A stretch of DNA of 22,905 nucleotides, taken from a virus. The notes beneath the pieces are model-generated. The model was given only the letters and a program-made list of their open reading frames with translations. It did no database searches and was not told the DNA's origin. The stretch is from IMG/VR virus record IMGVR_UViG_3300044911_000207, positions 1 through 22,905 of that record. One strand, given 5' to 3'. A program made the position numbers and the translations under genes. This document shows positions 1 to 9,268 of the stretch, one piece after another. The stretch's first letter is position 1. Each line of letters starts with the position of its first letter.

Positions 1-2
1 AG

Positions 3-1112
3 TACGAAAGTGATCGTTCAATTATAGCTCAAGATACTGGTGACTTCATTGGATTTGTATCCAAATCAGCTGGTGCTACTAAGTTCTTTGGGATGCAATC
101 CAAAGGTAATCTAGCTGCTGCAGATGTTTCTGAGGTTAGTAAAGTAGTTGCAGGTTACTTACCAAGTGATCTACAGCAACTGATTGTCAATGTTCAGGAT
201 TCTACTGCTGCATTGTATACCATCAATTCAGACTCTATTTACCTGTATAAGTATTTCTCTTCAGGTAATGAGCAACTGATGCAAGCATGGTTCAAGTGGC
301 AGCTATCTAGTTCCATTAAGTTTGTAACAGTCATCAACAATTACTTTGTTGTTGTTGTTAAAGATGGTAGTCAGTATAAAGTACTCCTACTTGACATTAT
401 TCAGAACCTTGAACCTGCTCAGGTTGATGCAACACCTGGTGTCTATACAACTAGACTTGATCACTGTTTTGTCGTTAAAGCTGGTGGTACTATTACATAC
501 AACAGTGCTACAAATAAATCAACCATACCAAAACCATACACCCATATCACTGGTAAAACACCTATTGTGATGACTGTACAGACCATGCAAGATGGTGCTG
601 CTACAAATTATGGTAGTCTGTATACGCTATCAGCTACACCTAATGCTACTGTTACCCATGATGTTATCTTAGAGGTAGAAGTACAAAGTGGTGCTTGGTT
701 GATCTCTGGTGATTGGACAGGTAAGGAGTATGATCTAGTTGCTGGTTATGAGTTTGACTTTGATATTGAACTTCCTCGCTATTTCTATAGAACACAAAAC
801 AGTGTCGATTGGACTTCTTCTTTGACTATTGCTCGGATGAAGTTTGACATTGGTTTCAGTGGTTCTATTAACTTTTACATTAACCGTTACGGTGCTCCCG
901 AATGGCAGTATGTAGCTGGTGTACAAAACGCTGGATACTATCTAGCTAACTCATCCCCTACAATTGATCGAACAACACTCGCCGTGCCTATCCATCAAAA
1001 GAACACAAACTTTAATCTTAAACTAAACAGTAACTCACCTTTCCCTGTATCAGTTAATAGTATGACATGGGAAGGTAACTATGCACCCCGTTATTATAGG
1101 AGGGCAGGGTAA
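3..1112 (+). CDS. Tail tubular protein B (T7 gp12-like), 3' part
   Basis: The reading frame is open from the first bases of the window, so this is the C-terminal part (about 369 codons) of a gene that starts upstream; the Met at 93 is internal. T7 gp12 is about 794 residues and forms the nozzle of the short tail. The visible part is beta-rich, with many Thr, Tyr and Asn residues and no membrane segment. Identity rests mainly on position directly before three internal-core-type genes, the T7 order, and on general resemblance to cyanopodovirus gp12. It ends with TAA overlapping the next ATG by one base (TAATG), so the two are probably translationally coupled. Family call fairly sure; residue-level homology was not computed. 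Confidence 0.75.
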   Translation, partial: YESDRSIIAQDTGDFIGFVSKSAGATKFFGMQSKGNLAAADVSEVSKVVAGYLPSDLQQLIVNVQDSTAALYTINSDSIYLYKYFSSGNEQLMQAWFKWQLSSSIKFVTVINNYFVVVVKDGSQYKVLLLDIIQNLEPAQVDATPGVYTTRLDHCFVVKAGGTITYNSATNKSTIPKPYTHITGKTPIVMTVQTMQDGAATNYGSLYTLSATPNATVTHDVILEVEVQSGAWLISGDWTGKEYDLVAGYEFDFDIELPRYFYRTQNSVDWTSSLTIARMKFDIGFSGSINFYINRYGAPEWQYVAGVQNAGYYLANSSPTIDRTTLAVPIHQKNTNFNLKLNSNSPFPVSVNSMTWEGNYAPRYYRRAG

Positions 1113-2143
1113 TGTCTCAAGCTATTACAGGTTTTTTTGGTGCTCAAGAACAAAACAGAGCAGCCCAAGAACAAGCTGATGCAATCAATAAGAGGAATCG
1201 TGTAGCTAGACGTTTTACTAACAAGAACCAACGTCGACAGTTTAGGTACGATAAAGATTCCATTGATATTCAACGCAAGAATATCGCACAAGAGTATGCC
1301 TTCCAGGATGCTATTGCCCAGGATAATTATCGCTACCAGATGACTATCCAAGCATTTGATTTTGCTAATCAGATGCGAGCATTCCAGCAATCTCAACAGA
1401 CCGCTGCTCAGCAGTTGGACTTTAACAGGTTTGCTCAGGACTATGCTATTCAAGATGCTGCACGATGGGAACAAGAGCAATCCATCTCTTTGGACTTTGA
1501 AGAAAAGTCAACCATGATGAATTTTCGGTACAATCAACTCGGTGCCGAACTTGGTCAAAAACAGAATGAAGCAGTACTTCAACAGACACGTGGCCAAAAT
1601 CAACTTAATCAGCAATCTGCTTATGTAGAGGCGTTGAAGAATATGGGTCAAGCTGTAGCTCGTGGAGCTAATGGTGTAACCGCAGAGAAAGTTGCTCAGT
1701 CTTCTATTGCAGAAGCTGGTCTTAGGATGTCTGCATTGATTGATGATGTCTTTAATGCTGAACGCACGTTTGGCTTGAGCATGGCAGACATCAATCAAAA
1801 GCTGACGCAGTTTAACGACCAGTATTATTTGGATCGGGCTCAAATTGCTACTTCACGTACTAGCCTTAAAAACCAAACTCAAGCTATGGTTCAACAGGCT
1901 GCACTTAGTAAGTATCAGGCTGATCTTAATGCTATGGCGAATATCATGTTGCCTCCGCTACCTCCTGTTCCGCTACCTACTCCTCGTGCATTGCCGCGTC
2001 CTACTCTTCAAGATCCTAAGAAGCCTAAGCCACTTCCCAAAGTTGTTGAAGTTGATGCTGCTTACACTAATCCATGGCTTGCTGGACTAAGTGGGTTGGC
2101 TGAAGATGTGAAAACTGCTGTTAGTTTGGGAGCATTTAAGTAA
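1112..2143 (+). CDS. Internal virion protein, gp14-like
   Basis: A 343-residue, Gln- and Ala-rich protein, predicted mostly helical/coiled coil over residues 1-260, with a Pro-rich stretch near residues 278-310 (repeated PPLP/PLP/RALPRP) and a short hydrophobic tail. It sits between tail tubular protein B and two very large core proteins, the place of T7 gp14, an internal core protein ejected into the host envelope at infection. T7 gp14 is shorter (about 196 residues), but cyanopodovirus counterparts are often longer. The start overlaps the previous stop by one base and a GGAGGG lies just upstream, a good ribosome site. Function is inferred from position and composition, not from a catalytic motif. 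Confidence 0.65.
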   Translation: MSQAITGFFGAQEQNRAAQEQADAINKRNRVARRFTNKNQRRQFRYDKDSIDIQRKNIAQEYAFQDAIAQDNYRYQMTIQAFDFANQMRAFQQSQQTAAQQLDFNRFAQDYAIQDAARWEQEQSISLDFEEKSTMMNFRYNQLGAELGQKQNEAVLQQTRGQNQLNQQSAYVEALKNMGQAVARGANGVTAEKVAQSSIAEAGLRMSALIDDVFNAERTFGLSMADINQKLTQFNDQYYLDRAQIATSRTSLKNQTQAMVQQAALSKYQADLNAMANIMLPPLPPVPLPTPRALPRPTLQDPKKPKPLPKVVEVDAAYTNPWLAGLSGLAEDVKTAVSLGAFK

Positions 2144-2151
2144 GGTAAACT

Positions 2152-5100
2152 ATGGCACAATTTAAGAGTTATGCTAATCCCAGGGGATTTAACCCCATTC
2201 AAGTTCCTGATGAAACACAGAAGTACCTAAATCAAGGTAACAACTTTATCAAGTCACTGGCTAATGCAGCACAGTTTGACATTGCTGAAAAGAACAGGCA
2301 ACTACAAGCAGTTACGAATAATAACGATCTTGAAAACGCTAACCGTGATTTTATATTCCAACGGAGTATGGAGAACAAGCAGCGTGTTCAACAAGCTATT
2401 CTTGGTAACTATGATATTGCTGCTCAAAATGCTGAGACTCAAGGTCTTAATCAAGCTAGACTCTACTCTCAGTTAGGTGCTTTCTCTAAGTCAGCAACTG
2501 AAGCTGGTCTTGCTGTTTACAAAACCATCCAAGCAGCAAAACAAGAACGTTACGATAAAGCTGTAAGGGAAGCTGGTGACTCAGCACTCCCTATCATGAA
2601 GGAGTATGCGACTCTTGGGAAGAATGTTACGGATGAAGTGATTAATACTAATCCGTATTTCCAAGGTCTGATTAGAGACAACGGTGTTACTACAGCTCAG
2701 ATTCGTTACCTTGGTGAGAATTATCAGTCTGGTAGGTTTGTAAAAAGTAGGGCTGCAGCTGAACTAATTGGTCAATCAGCTGATGCCTTTATTACCAGTA
2801 ATAGTGATAAGAAGTTTGATATCAATGGTGCACAGATTAGCTTGAACGAAGCTGAAGCTCAAGGTAATCAAAGTGCAGTACGTCAAATCTTATCAAATAT
2901 AGGTACAGATTTTTACCGTGAAAATCAAATAGGTCGTCTTCCTACTGAAACTCAACAGCAATATATCAACCCTTATATTCGCTCTGCTGAGAATCAGATC
3001 ACACAACGCACAGCAGCTAAGTATCGTCAGAACAAATCAAGCGAACTAGCTAATGAAACATTCCTTGCTCGTGATCAGCAATGGAAAGATGCTGGTCCGT
3101 TAGGTGGTCAAGTTGCTGCAGACAGGATTACTGCTGCTAGTGGAGATGCAAGAAACATTGCAATCTCTCAGGAACTTGAGTACCACAACAATAAAATTAA
3201 CTTAGCACGAGTTACTGGTGACGGTAATCCATCCACTGCTATTGCTAATTTCCAACAGTTCTTAGCTGCAGCAACAGTTAAGGGTGGTGCTGAAATGACC
3301 ATGGGCGATGCTTTGGCTGGCAGGCCAGAGATTACTCAACTTGGTGCAACTATCCAAGAAGCACGGGATGGTTACCAACGTAAGTTAGTACAAGATGCAC
3401 AAAGGACTCAGCAGGATGCTTTCATCCTTGAAAGTCAAGTGCTTGCACAAGCTCCACCTCAAACTGCTGATGAAGTGGATCGGTTGTATGAGGAGTTGCG
3501 TAAGAAGCATCCTGGTTATACAAGTGACCGTTTAGAAGCTATCAAACGCAATGAGACAACAGAAGCTAAGGCAATTGCTGAAAACGATAAAAAGTTAGAA
3601 AGATTGCGTGCAGCCGGTCTACTTGTCCCTGATGACTTTGATAGATTGGGTGCTACCCTCAGTCAAAGACAAACATTTGGCCCATATGCTAAGGCTAACC
3701 TCGAAGAACGTCAGCTCAATGGAAACTTTAAAACCCAAATGGATGCTATTGAGAATGCTGTAAAAGGTGTTCCTGGTGTCGTTAAGGGACCTAATAGCGT
3801 TCTTCATTGGACTGTTGGTAATAAAATTAGTCAGCTGCAAAATAAATTTTATGGTCAACTTTCAGCATTGCGTGCAGCTGGTAATACTGACCCAATGTTG
3901 CCAACTCAAGTACAAGCACAAGTCATTAAAGAGTTTCTAGCAAACCCTAATGTTGTAGTAAATGGTAAGGCTGGTGACTTCGGTGGATTTAAAGATATCC
4001 TTGATATCAGTGGTCCCACTGGTGCAGCTTCAGCACGTAATCGCCACATCTTTAGTACTCTTGAAAGATATAGTAGTGCTGGTAATAGCGATAAGTTCCT
4101 TGATGGAACTGGTAATGTTTACACAGTATCTGAGCTTAAAGAAATCAGTGTAGCTTCTAAAAAGCCTGGATGGAAGCCAGATGCCATTGCTTTCAAGTTA
4201 GGCCAAAGTCTTGGTGTCAGCCCGTTGTCCGTTATTAATCGGCAAATTGCAACACTTAATGACCCTAGCATACCCTTTGTTACAATACCTGAACCTCTGA
4301 AGAACTATGCAACAGGCATTAGACCTGAGTTCTTAAAGACGCTGGAAAGGCTGGCCGCTCCACCTCCGCAAGTATCTATCAGGGCTATGGGTAGCACCAA
4401 TGTATTTCTACCTGAAACAATTAAACCGTATAATGGTATTAACATTGGTGGCTTGATTCAACAAGCTGCTACAAAATACAACCTACCTCCTGCTGTACTT
4501 GCTGGATTACTATCCCATGAGAGCGGTGGGTTTGCTCCAGATGTACTATCTGGTCAACGTAAGAGTTCTGCTGGTGCCACTGGTATTGCTCAATTTATGC
4601 CACAAACTGCTGCAGGAATGGGTGTAGACCCTCTTAATATTCCTCAAGCTATTGATGGTTCTGCTAGGTATTTGAGTAACCTTATACGCCATCCAAACAA
4701 CCCAGGCAATAGTCTTAATTGGGCTATCTCAGCTTATAATAGTGGTCCTAATGGTGTTGGATTGTCCCAAGAAAATAGAGAGTATTTCGGTAAAGTTATG
4801 GGACAAGCGTATAAATTTGGACATGGCCAACAAGCACTACAGCATTCTAGCCTTATGCGTTCTAGTATGCGTAGGTATGGTCAAGTTGATTTTGAACGCC
4901 CTTCTTCTGTTAACTTTGAAACCTCTGGTGGTCAGCCTGGTATAGATCTTTACTTTAATAGTAAAAACTTTCCAGCCGTACTTGATGGTGTAGTTAAAGA
5001 TGTAAGCCGTGAACCGGGTTATGGTAACTATGTCGTTATTGAATCTACTGATCCTTTAACTAATCAAAAGGTAGACGTACTGTATGGTCACCTTGCTGAT

Positions 5101-5304
5101 GGTATCTCATTGCGTCCTGGTCAACAGGTTGGTGCTGGTGATATTATTGGTACACAAGGTGGTACAGGTAATGTACGATCAGTTGATGGCACTATTGCTT
5201 CTATTGACTTCCTTGCTCCTGCAACTCGTGGTAGTAAGAGTATGACCCCCTATGCTGGGTTTGATCCTCTCCGCCGTTACGTAGTTCAACAACTTCAACG
5301 TTAA
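2152..5304 (+). CDS. Internal virion protein with lytic transglycosylase and degenerate M23-like domains (gp15 position)
   Basis: 1050 residues. Residues 1-750 are helical, Gln/Ala/Asn-rich core-protein sequence. Residues about 764-885 form an SLT lytic transglycosylase domain: catalytic Glu in LLSHESGG (E790), then GIAQFMP and AYNSGPNGV. Residues about 920-1040 resemble an M23 (LytM-like) peptidase: PGIDLYF, YGHLADG (H980) and a GDIIGTQGGTGN turn. Zinc ligands look lost: the first His of HxxxD is Gln (Q928, D932 kept) and the HLHF motif reads SIDF (1017-1020). In T7 the transglycosylase is at the N-terminus of gp16; here it is at the C-terminus of the preceding core protein. Probably ejected to open peptidoglycan during DNA entry. 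The start has TAAGG nearby. Domain call strong; the exact gp15 equivalence is positional. Confidence 0.8.
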   Translation: MAQFKSYANPRGFNPIQVPDETQKYLNQGNNFIKSLANAAQFDIAEKNRQLQAVTNNNDLENANRDFIFQRSMENKQRVQQAILGNYDIAAQNAETQGLNQARLYSQLGAFSKSATEAGLAVYKTIQAAKQERYDKAVREAGDSALPIMKEYATLGKNVTDEVINTNPYFQGLIRDNGVTTAQIRYLGENYQSGRFVKSRAAAELIGQSADAFITSNSDKKFDINGAQISLNEAEAQGNQSAVRQILSNIGTDFYRENQIGRLPTETQQQYINPYIRSAENQITQRTAAKYRQNKSSELANETFLARDQQWKDAGPLGGQVAADRITAASGDARNIAISQELEYHNNKINLARVTGDGNPSTAIANFQQFLAAATVKGGAEMTMGDALAGRPEITQLGATIQEARDGYQRKLVQDAQRTQQDAFILESQVLAQAPPQTADEVDRLYEELRKKHPGYTSDRLEAIKRNETTEAKAIAENDKKLERLRAAGLLVPDDFDRLGATLSQRQTFGPYAKANLEERQLNGNFKTQMDAIENAVKGVPGVVKGPNSVLHWTVGNKISQLQNKFYGQLSALRAAGNTDPMLPTQVQAQVIKEFLANPNVVVNGKAGDFGGFKDILDISGPTGAASARNRHIFSTLERYSSAGNSDKFLDGTGNVYTVSELKEISVASKKPGWKPDAIAFKLGQSLGVSPLSVINRQIATLNDPSIPFVTIPEPLKNYATGIRPEFLKTLERLAAPPPQVSIRAMGSTNVFLPETIKPYNGINIGGLIQQAATKYNLPPAVLAGLLSHESGGFAPDVLSGQRKSSAGATGIAQFMPQTAAGMGVDPLNIPQAIDGSARYLSNLIRHPNNPGNSLNWAISAYNSGPNGVGLSQENREYFGKVMGQAYKFGHGQQALQHSSLMRSSMRRYGQVDFERPSSVNFETSGGQPGIDLYFNSKNFPAVLDGVVKDVSREPGYGNYVVIESTDPLTNQKVDVLYGHLADGISLRPGQQVGAGDIIGTQGGTGNVRSVDGTIASIDFLAPATRGSKSMTPYAGFDPLRRYVVQQLQR

Positions 5305-5319
5305 CACACAATTACAACA

Positions 5320-8300
5320 ATGAATGAAGACGATATTAGGCAGGATCCCTACCTATTTGGTACGCCAAATTTAAGTCCTGAAGAGGAGCAAGCACTAGCT
5401 GCACAAGCTGCTGCAGAAGCCCAAGAGATGGAAAACATCGAAAGCTTCGCTAATCGGCAACAGCAAGAACAATTACGGCGACCTGCTCCTCAACAAGCAC
5501 AAGGTACATCACAGCCTCGTCCAGCCCAGCCTACGGGTCAAGGGCAACCACAACCACAGCAACAACAGGGTGATCGTAACATCATTCAACAAGCCTTTGA
5601 TGTTTTGGCCGCCCCTGGTCAAGGTGTTAACGACTGGTTTGTTGACACACTAAATTTAGTGCCTGGTGTTAATCTAAGGAAAGCACCTAAGTTTGAAAAT
5701 GATGTAACTCAAAGCCTTAGGGAAATTAGCAGTGTTGTTGTCCCTACCATCTTTCTTACTAAAGGTGCAGGTGCTGCTCTCGGTACTGCTGCTAGTGCTA
5801 GCCGTGTAAAGCTCTTTAGTGATCCATTTGTTAAGTGGGTTGCTCCAAAGATGCTTGGTGCTGGTATAGGTGCTGGTGTTGAGTACGCTGTTGAGACTAG
5901 TCAAACAGACGACAACCTAAGCGGCACACTAAAGAGAGCATTTCCTGCTCAATTTGGTTGGATTTCTGATGATATTGCTACACTTGATAGCGATAGTCCT
6001 GATGTTAAACGTGCCAAAAATATGACTGAAGGCGTTGGTCTTGGTCTTGGTGTTGATTTTATCGAAGGTATTGGTACTCTTGTCAAAGCTCTTCGTGGCA
6101 TCAATCGCTCTACTCAATGGATACCCGAGTCAGAAAAGGCTACAAAGTGGTTCTCAGAGAACTTAGGGGTCGATGTATCAGATGACCTTGAGGAGGCTAT
6201 TGCAGGGTCTGCTGCACGCCGCTCAGACGCTTTGGATGAACTTGGTGAATATAACTTCTCCAAGAATGCTAACCTAGATCAACCATTACTTGGTGTACAT
6301 GATCTTTATGGCTATGAAGAATCAGGTGTTCGTTCTGTCGATAACCTCGGTATTGTTGGTGCTGCTGTTGATGTAGCACGTATTAATAGCAATGCTGGTA
6401 CTGGTTATGGTCGTGTAGGTAGTGTTGTCTCTGAACCTGCACTTAAATTTGGCCTTGAAGTACCTGGTGGACAAGAAGTTATTATTCGTGGTCTTGCTGA
6501 ACAACTTAAAGAGGCTGGTGAGTATGGCTACAAAACTGCATCTGGTAAATACCTAAGCTTCAAAGAGATTAGTTCTGCTGGTGAAGATCTGGCTATGAAC
6601 TTCTATAGGATGGATACCCCGACTCTACGGGAAACCATCAAGAAGTTTCAAACACCTAATCAATACAGCATCCCTGAACTTAATGATGAAGGTTATGCAG
6701 CAGTCTTTAGTTCTATCAAACAACTGATGGGTGATTTTGCTGACATGGATGTGATGAAAGCACAAACTTATGTTGGTACATCATTCGCTGGACAGGTCTC
6801 TGACATGTCTCAGGGTATGCGTTTAATGGAAGGTACTGCTGCTGAAGATCGTGCTCAAGAACAAATCCTAGATCGCCTTGAGTTTCTGATGGCACAAAAG
6901 GGTATGACTTCGTATTCACGTGGTCGTGCTCTTAATATGCTTAACTTGTGGAATCGACTCACTGATAAAGGCAGTGAAGCATATGGTAAGGGTGTTCTCA
7001 CTCGTGCTCGTCTAGCACTTTCTAGTGGAGACATGAGTGCAGAAACTTATTTGAATCGTATTGCTGAGATTCAAGGTGAAGCTAAGCGTACAGTTGACAT
7101 CTTACGTGAAGTCAAAGCTGAGAAGCCTGAGATGTTAAAACCATTTCTGCTTGCCTATGAGCTGACAGACGGTAAAGTAGATACTATTTCAAAGCTTAAC
7201 AACTATGTTAGAAATAGTACAGGTGTATTTAGTAAGGCTTTGATAGACGGTCAAGCTGAGATTCCTTCTGCAGTCATGCGGGGATTCTGGTCTAACGTTT
7301 ACAACTCCACTCTATCTGCAATTGGTACCCCACTTAAAGCTGGTCTTTCTAGTATTGGTTTGTTGGCTGTTAAACCTGTAGCACACGTAGCTGGTGCTAT
7401 GTTGCTTGGTGATCATAAAACCATGCGGCAAGCTTGGTTCCAATATTCAGCAGCTTGGGATACCATTAGCAAAGGCTTTGGGTACATGAACCAAGTGTAC
7501 AAGCGTTCTGCTACTGACCCCTATGTCATGGCAACACGGGAAGACATTGGAGTTGCTGATGAAGAACAGCTGAGAATCCTTAAATCAGTTGCCGATGCCA
7601 AAGCATCAGTAGGTGACTATGGTCCCCAAGTAATGGTTTCCATGATTGAGGAGATCAATGATCTTGCTCAACACCCGTGGCTACGTTTTGGGCAACGTGG
7701 TATGATGGCATTTGATGGTTTTACATCTGCTGTTGTTGGTAACTGGGAAGCACGTACTAGAGCTTGGAATGAAGTAACAAAAGGTGGTGCTCTTGATGTT
7801 GTTGGTAAGCAAGCTGAAGATCTTGCTCAACAAGTCTATCGTTCAATGTTTGACGAGAATGATAACATCACTGATTCAGCTGTCAGGTATAGTTCTGGAG
7901 AGATAGCTCTAAACCTGGATAATCCAGCTAATGATGCACTTTCTAGTCTGATCCGTACTGCACCTGTACTGAAGCCATTCCTTCTTTTTACAAAGACTCC
8001 TCTTAATATGATGAGTTATATGGCTTCTTATAACCCACTTGGTTTGTTTATCAACGAAGTTAACACCTTTAGTCGATCATTTGAAGACATGCCAGCCGAT
8101 CAAGTCATTGATCTTTTAGCTGGACGTGGTATTAAAGCTGGTCCCCATAATGCAAAGTTTGAGTACGATAAAATTCGTGCTGAACTAAAGGGACGCAAGG
8201 CTATCGGAACTCTTGCTGTGATGGGTGCCACTGGTCTCTTTATGTCTGATCGTATTACTGGTGATGGTCTTTACGATAAAGAGAAGCAACGTGTTAGAAA

Positions 8301-9249
8301 TGATGCAGGTTGGCAGAAACGCTCTATCCGTGTTCCTGGTGGTGGTTGGGTTAGCTATGATGGTATCCCTGGTGTAAGTGATTGGCTTGCTTTAACAGCA
8401 ACAGTTATGGACAACTTTGATGTTCTTAACTCTGCTGAACTTTCTGAAAGCTTACGTGCTGCTGGTTTTGTTATTAGCTCTACAATTACTGACAAGTCTA
8501 TGTTAGCTGCTCTTGAACCTCTTAATGATGTTCTAAGTGGTGATGTTGGGGCAATTAATCGTTGGACATCTTCTTTTGCTACTAGTGCTATTATGCCTGG
8601 CTCTAGTTTGATGTCTGAGTTTGGACGCCTTATGATGCCAGCCAAGAAGGAATTAGAAAGTAATTTCTTTGATCTTGTTGCTAATCGTGTACCGCCTTTG
8701 AAGGCTAACTTACCTGATAGGTATGACTGGATTGATGGTGGTCGTGTTGGTGAACCTTCTAACTTCTGGACACGTGTATGGAATACATACATGCCGTGGA
8801 AAGTAAGTGATTCTATTACACCTGAGAAACAGTTCCTTATTGATATTGAATATGATGCTCGTCCTAGTCTTCAGACCAATGGTCGTGGTGTTGAATATAG
8901 CAATGAAGAACGATCTGAAGTGCTAAATATGATGGGTGAGCAAGGTTATTTCCGTGACTCTATTCGTCAGATTATGCAGTCTACAGATGCTAAAACTTTC
9001 CGTGCTGAATTTAAACGAGCAAGAGACATGGGTCTAGCACCTGATGTAGAGTCGTTTAAAAATATCCACCTTTACTTAGATACTGGTCTACGTTCAGCAA
9101 TGCGTATGGCTGAGTCTAATCTAGCTAATCGTGATGGTATTCAACGTAAGGTGTATCAAAATGAGGTTGTTGAGAACATGTTGCAAGTCGGTGATATCGA
9201 CGGTGCTAAGAAGTTTCTTGATGACATGAAGCAAACAATGTCTTACTAG
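5320..9249 (+). CDS. Large internal virion protein, gp16-like
   Basis: 1309 residues, almost the length of T7 gp16 (about 1318), and the last of three core genes before the tail fibre, so it is the likely gp16 counterpart: an ejected protein that forms the trans-envelope DNA channel. Residues about 35-90 are Gln/Pro-rich and probably disordered. Hydrophobic or Gly/Ala-rich segments near residues 134-160, 664-695 and 963-977 could insert in membrane. No transglycosylase motif is seen at the N-terminus, unlike T7 gp16; that domain is in the preceding protein. The start ATG lies 15 bases after the previous stop and has no clear Shine-Dalgarno, as for several genes here. Function inferred from size and order. 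Confidence 0.7.
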   Translation: MNEDDIRQDPYLFGTPNLSPEEEQALAAQAAAEAQEMENIESFANRQQQEQLRRPAPQQAQGTSQPRPAQPTGQGQPQPQQQQGDRNIIQQAFDVLAAPGQGVNDWFVDTLNLVPGVNLRKAPKFENDVTQSLREISSVVVPTIFLTKGAGAALGTAASASRVKLFSDPFVKWVAPKMLGAGIGAGVEYAVETSQTDDNLSGTLKRAFPAQFGWISDDIATLDSDSPDVKRAKNMTEGVGLGLGVDFIEGIGTLVKALRGINRSTQWIPESEKATKWFSENLGVDVSDDLEEAIAGSAARRSDALDELGEYNFSKNANLDQPLLGVHDLYGYEESGVRSVDNLGIVGAAVDVARINSNAGTGYGRVGSVVSEPALKFGLEVPGGQEVIIRGLAEQLKEAGEYGYKTASGKYLSFKEISSAGEDLAMNFYRMDTPTLRETIKKFQTPNQYSIPELNDEGYAAVFSSIKQLMGDFADMDVMKAQTYVGTSFAGQVSDMSQGMRLMEGTAAEDRAQEQILDRLEFLMAQKGMTSYSRGRALNMLNLWNRLTDKGSEAYGKGVLTRARLALSSGDMSAETYLNRIAEIQGEAKRTVDILREVKAEKPEMLKPFLLAYELTDGKVDTISKLNNYVRNSTGVFSKALIDGQAEIPSAVMRGFWSNVYNSTLSAIGTPLKAGLSSIGLLAVKPVAHVAGAMLLGDHKTMRQAWFQYSAAWDTISKGFGYMNQVYKRSATDPYVMATREDIGVADEEQLRILKSVADAKASVGDYGPQVMVSMIEEINDLAQHPWLRFGQRGMMAFDGFTSAVVGNWEARTRAWNEVTKGGALDVVGKQAEDLAQQVYRSMFDENDNITDSAVRYSSGEIALNLDNPANDALSSLIRTAPVLKPFLLFTKTPLNMMSYMASYNPLGLFINEVNTFSRSFEDMPADQVIDLLAGRGIKAGPHNAKFEYDKIRAELKGRKAIGTLAVMGATGLFMSDRITGDGLYDKEKQRVRNDAGWQKRSIRVPGGGWVSYDGIPGVSDWLALTATVMDNFDVLNSAELSESLRAAGFVISSTITDKSMLAALEPLNDVLSGDVGAINRWTSSFATSAIMPGSSLMSEFGRLMMPAKKELESNFFDLVANRVPPLKANLPDRYDWIDGGRVGEPSNFWTRVWNTYMPWKVSDSITPEKQFLIDIEYDARPSLQTNGRGVEYSNEERSEVLNMMGEQGYFRDSIRQIMQSTDAKTFRAEFKRARDMGLAPDVESFKNIHLYLDTGLRSAMRMAESNLANRDGIQRKVYQNEVVENMLQVGDIDGAKKFLDDMKQTMSY

Positions 9250-9268
9250 TCCTTTATTGACATAAGCA

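Noticed and set aside
8355-8792. 145-codon minus-strand ORF inside the gp16-like gene
   Set aside because: Antisense shadow of a clear large coding gene, with a low-complexity Ser/Arg/Leu composition.
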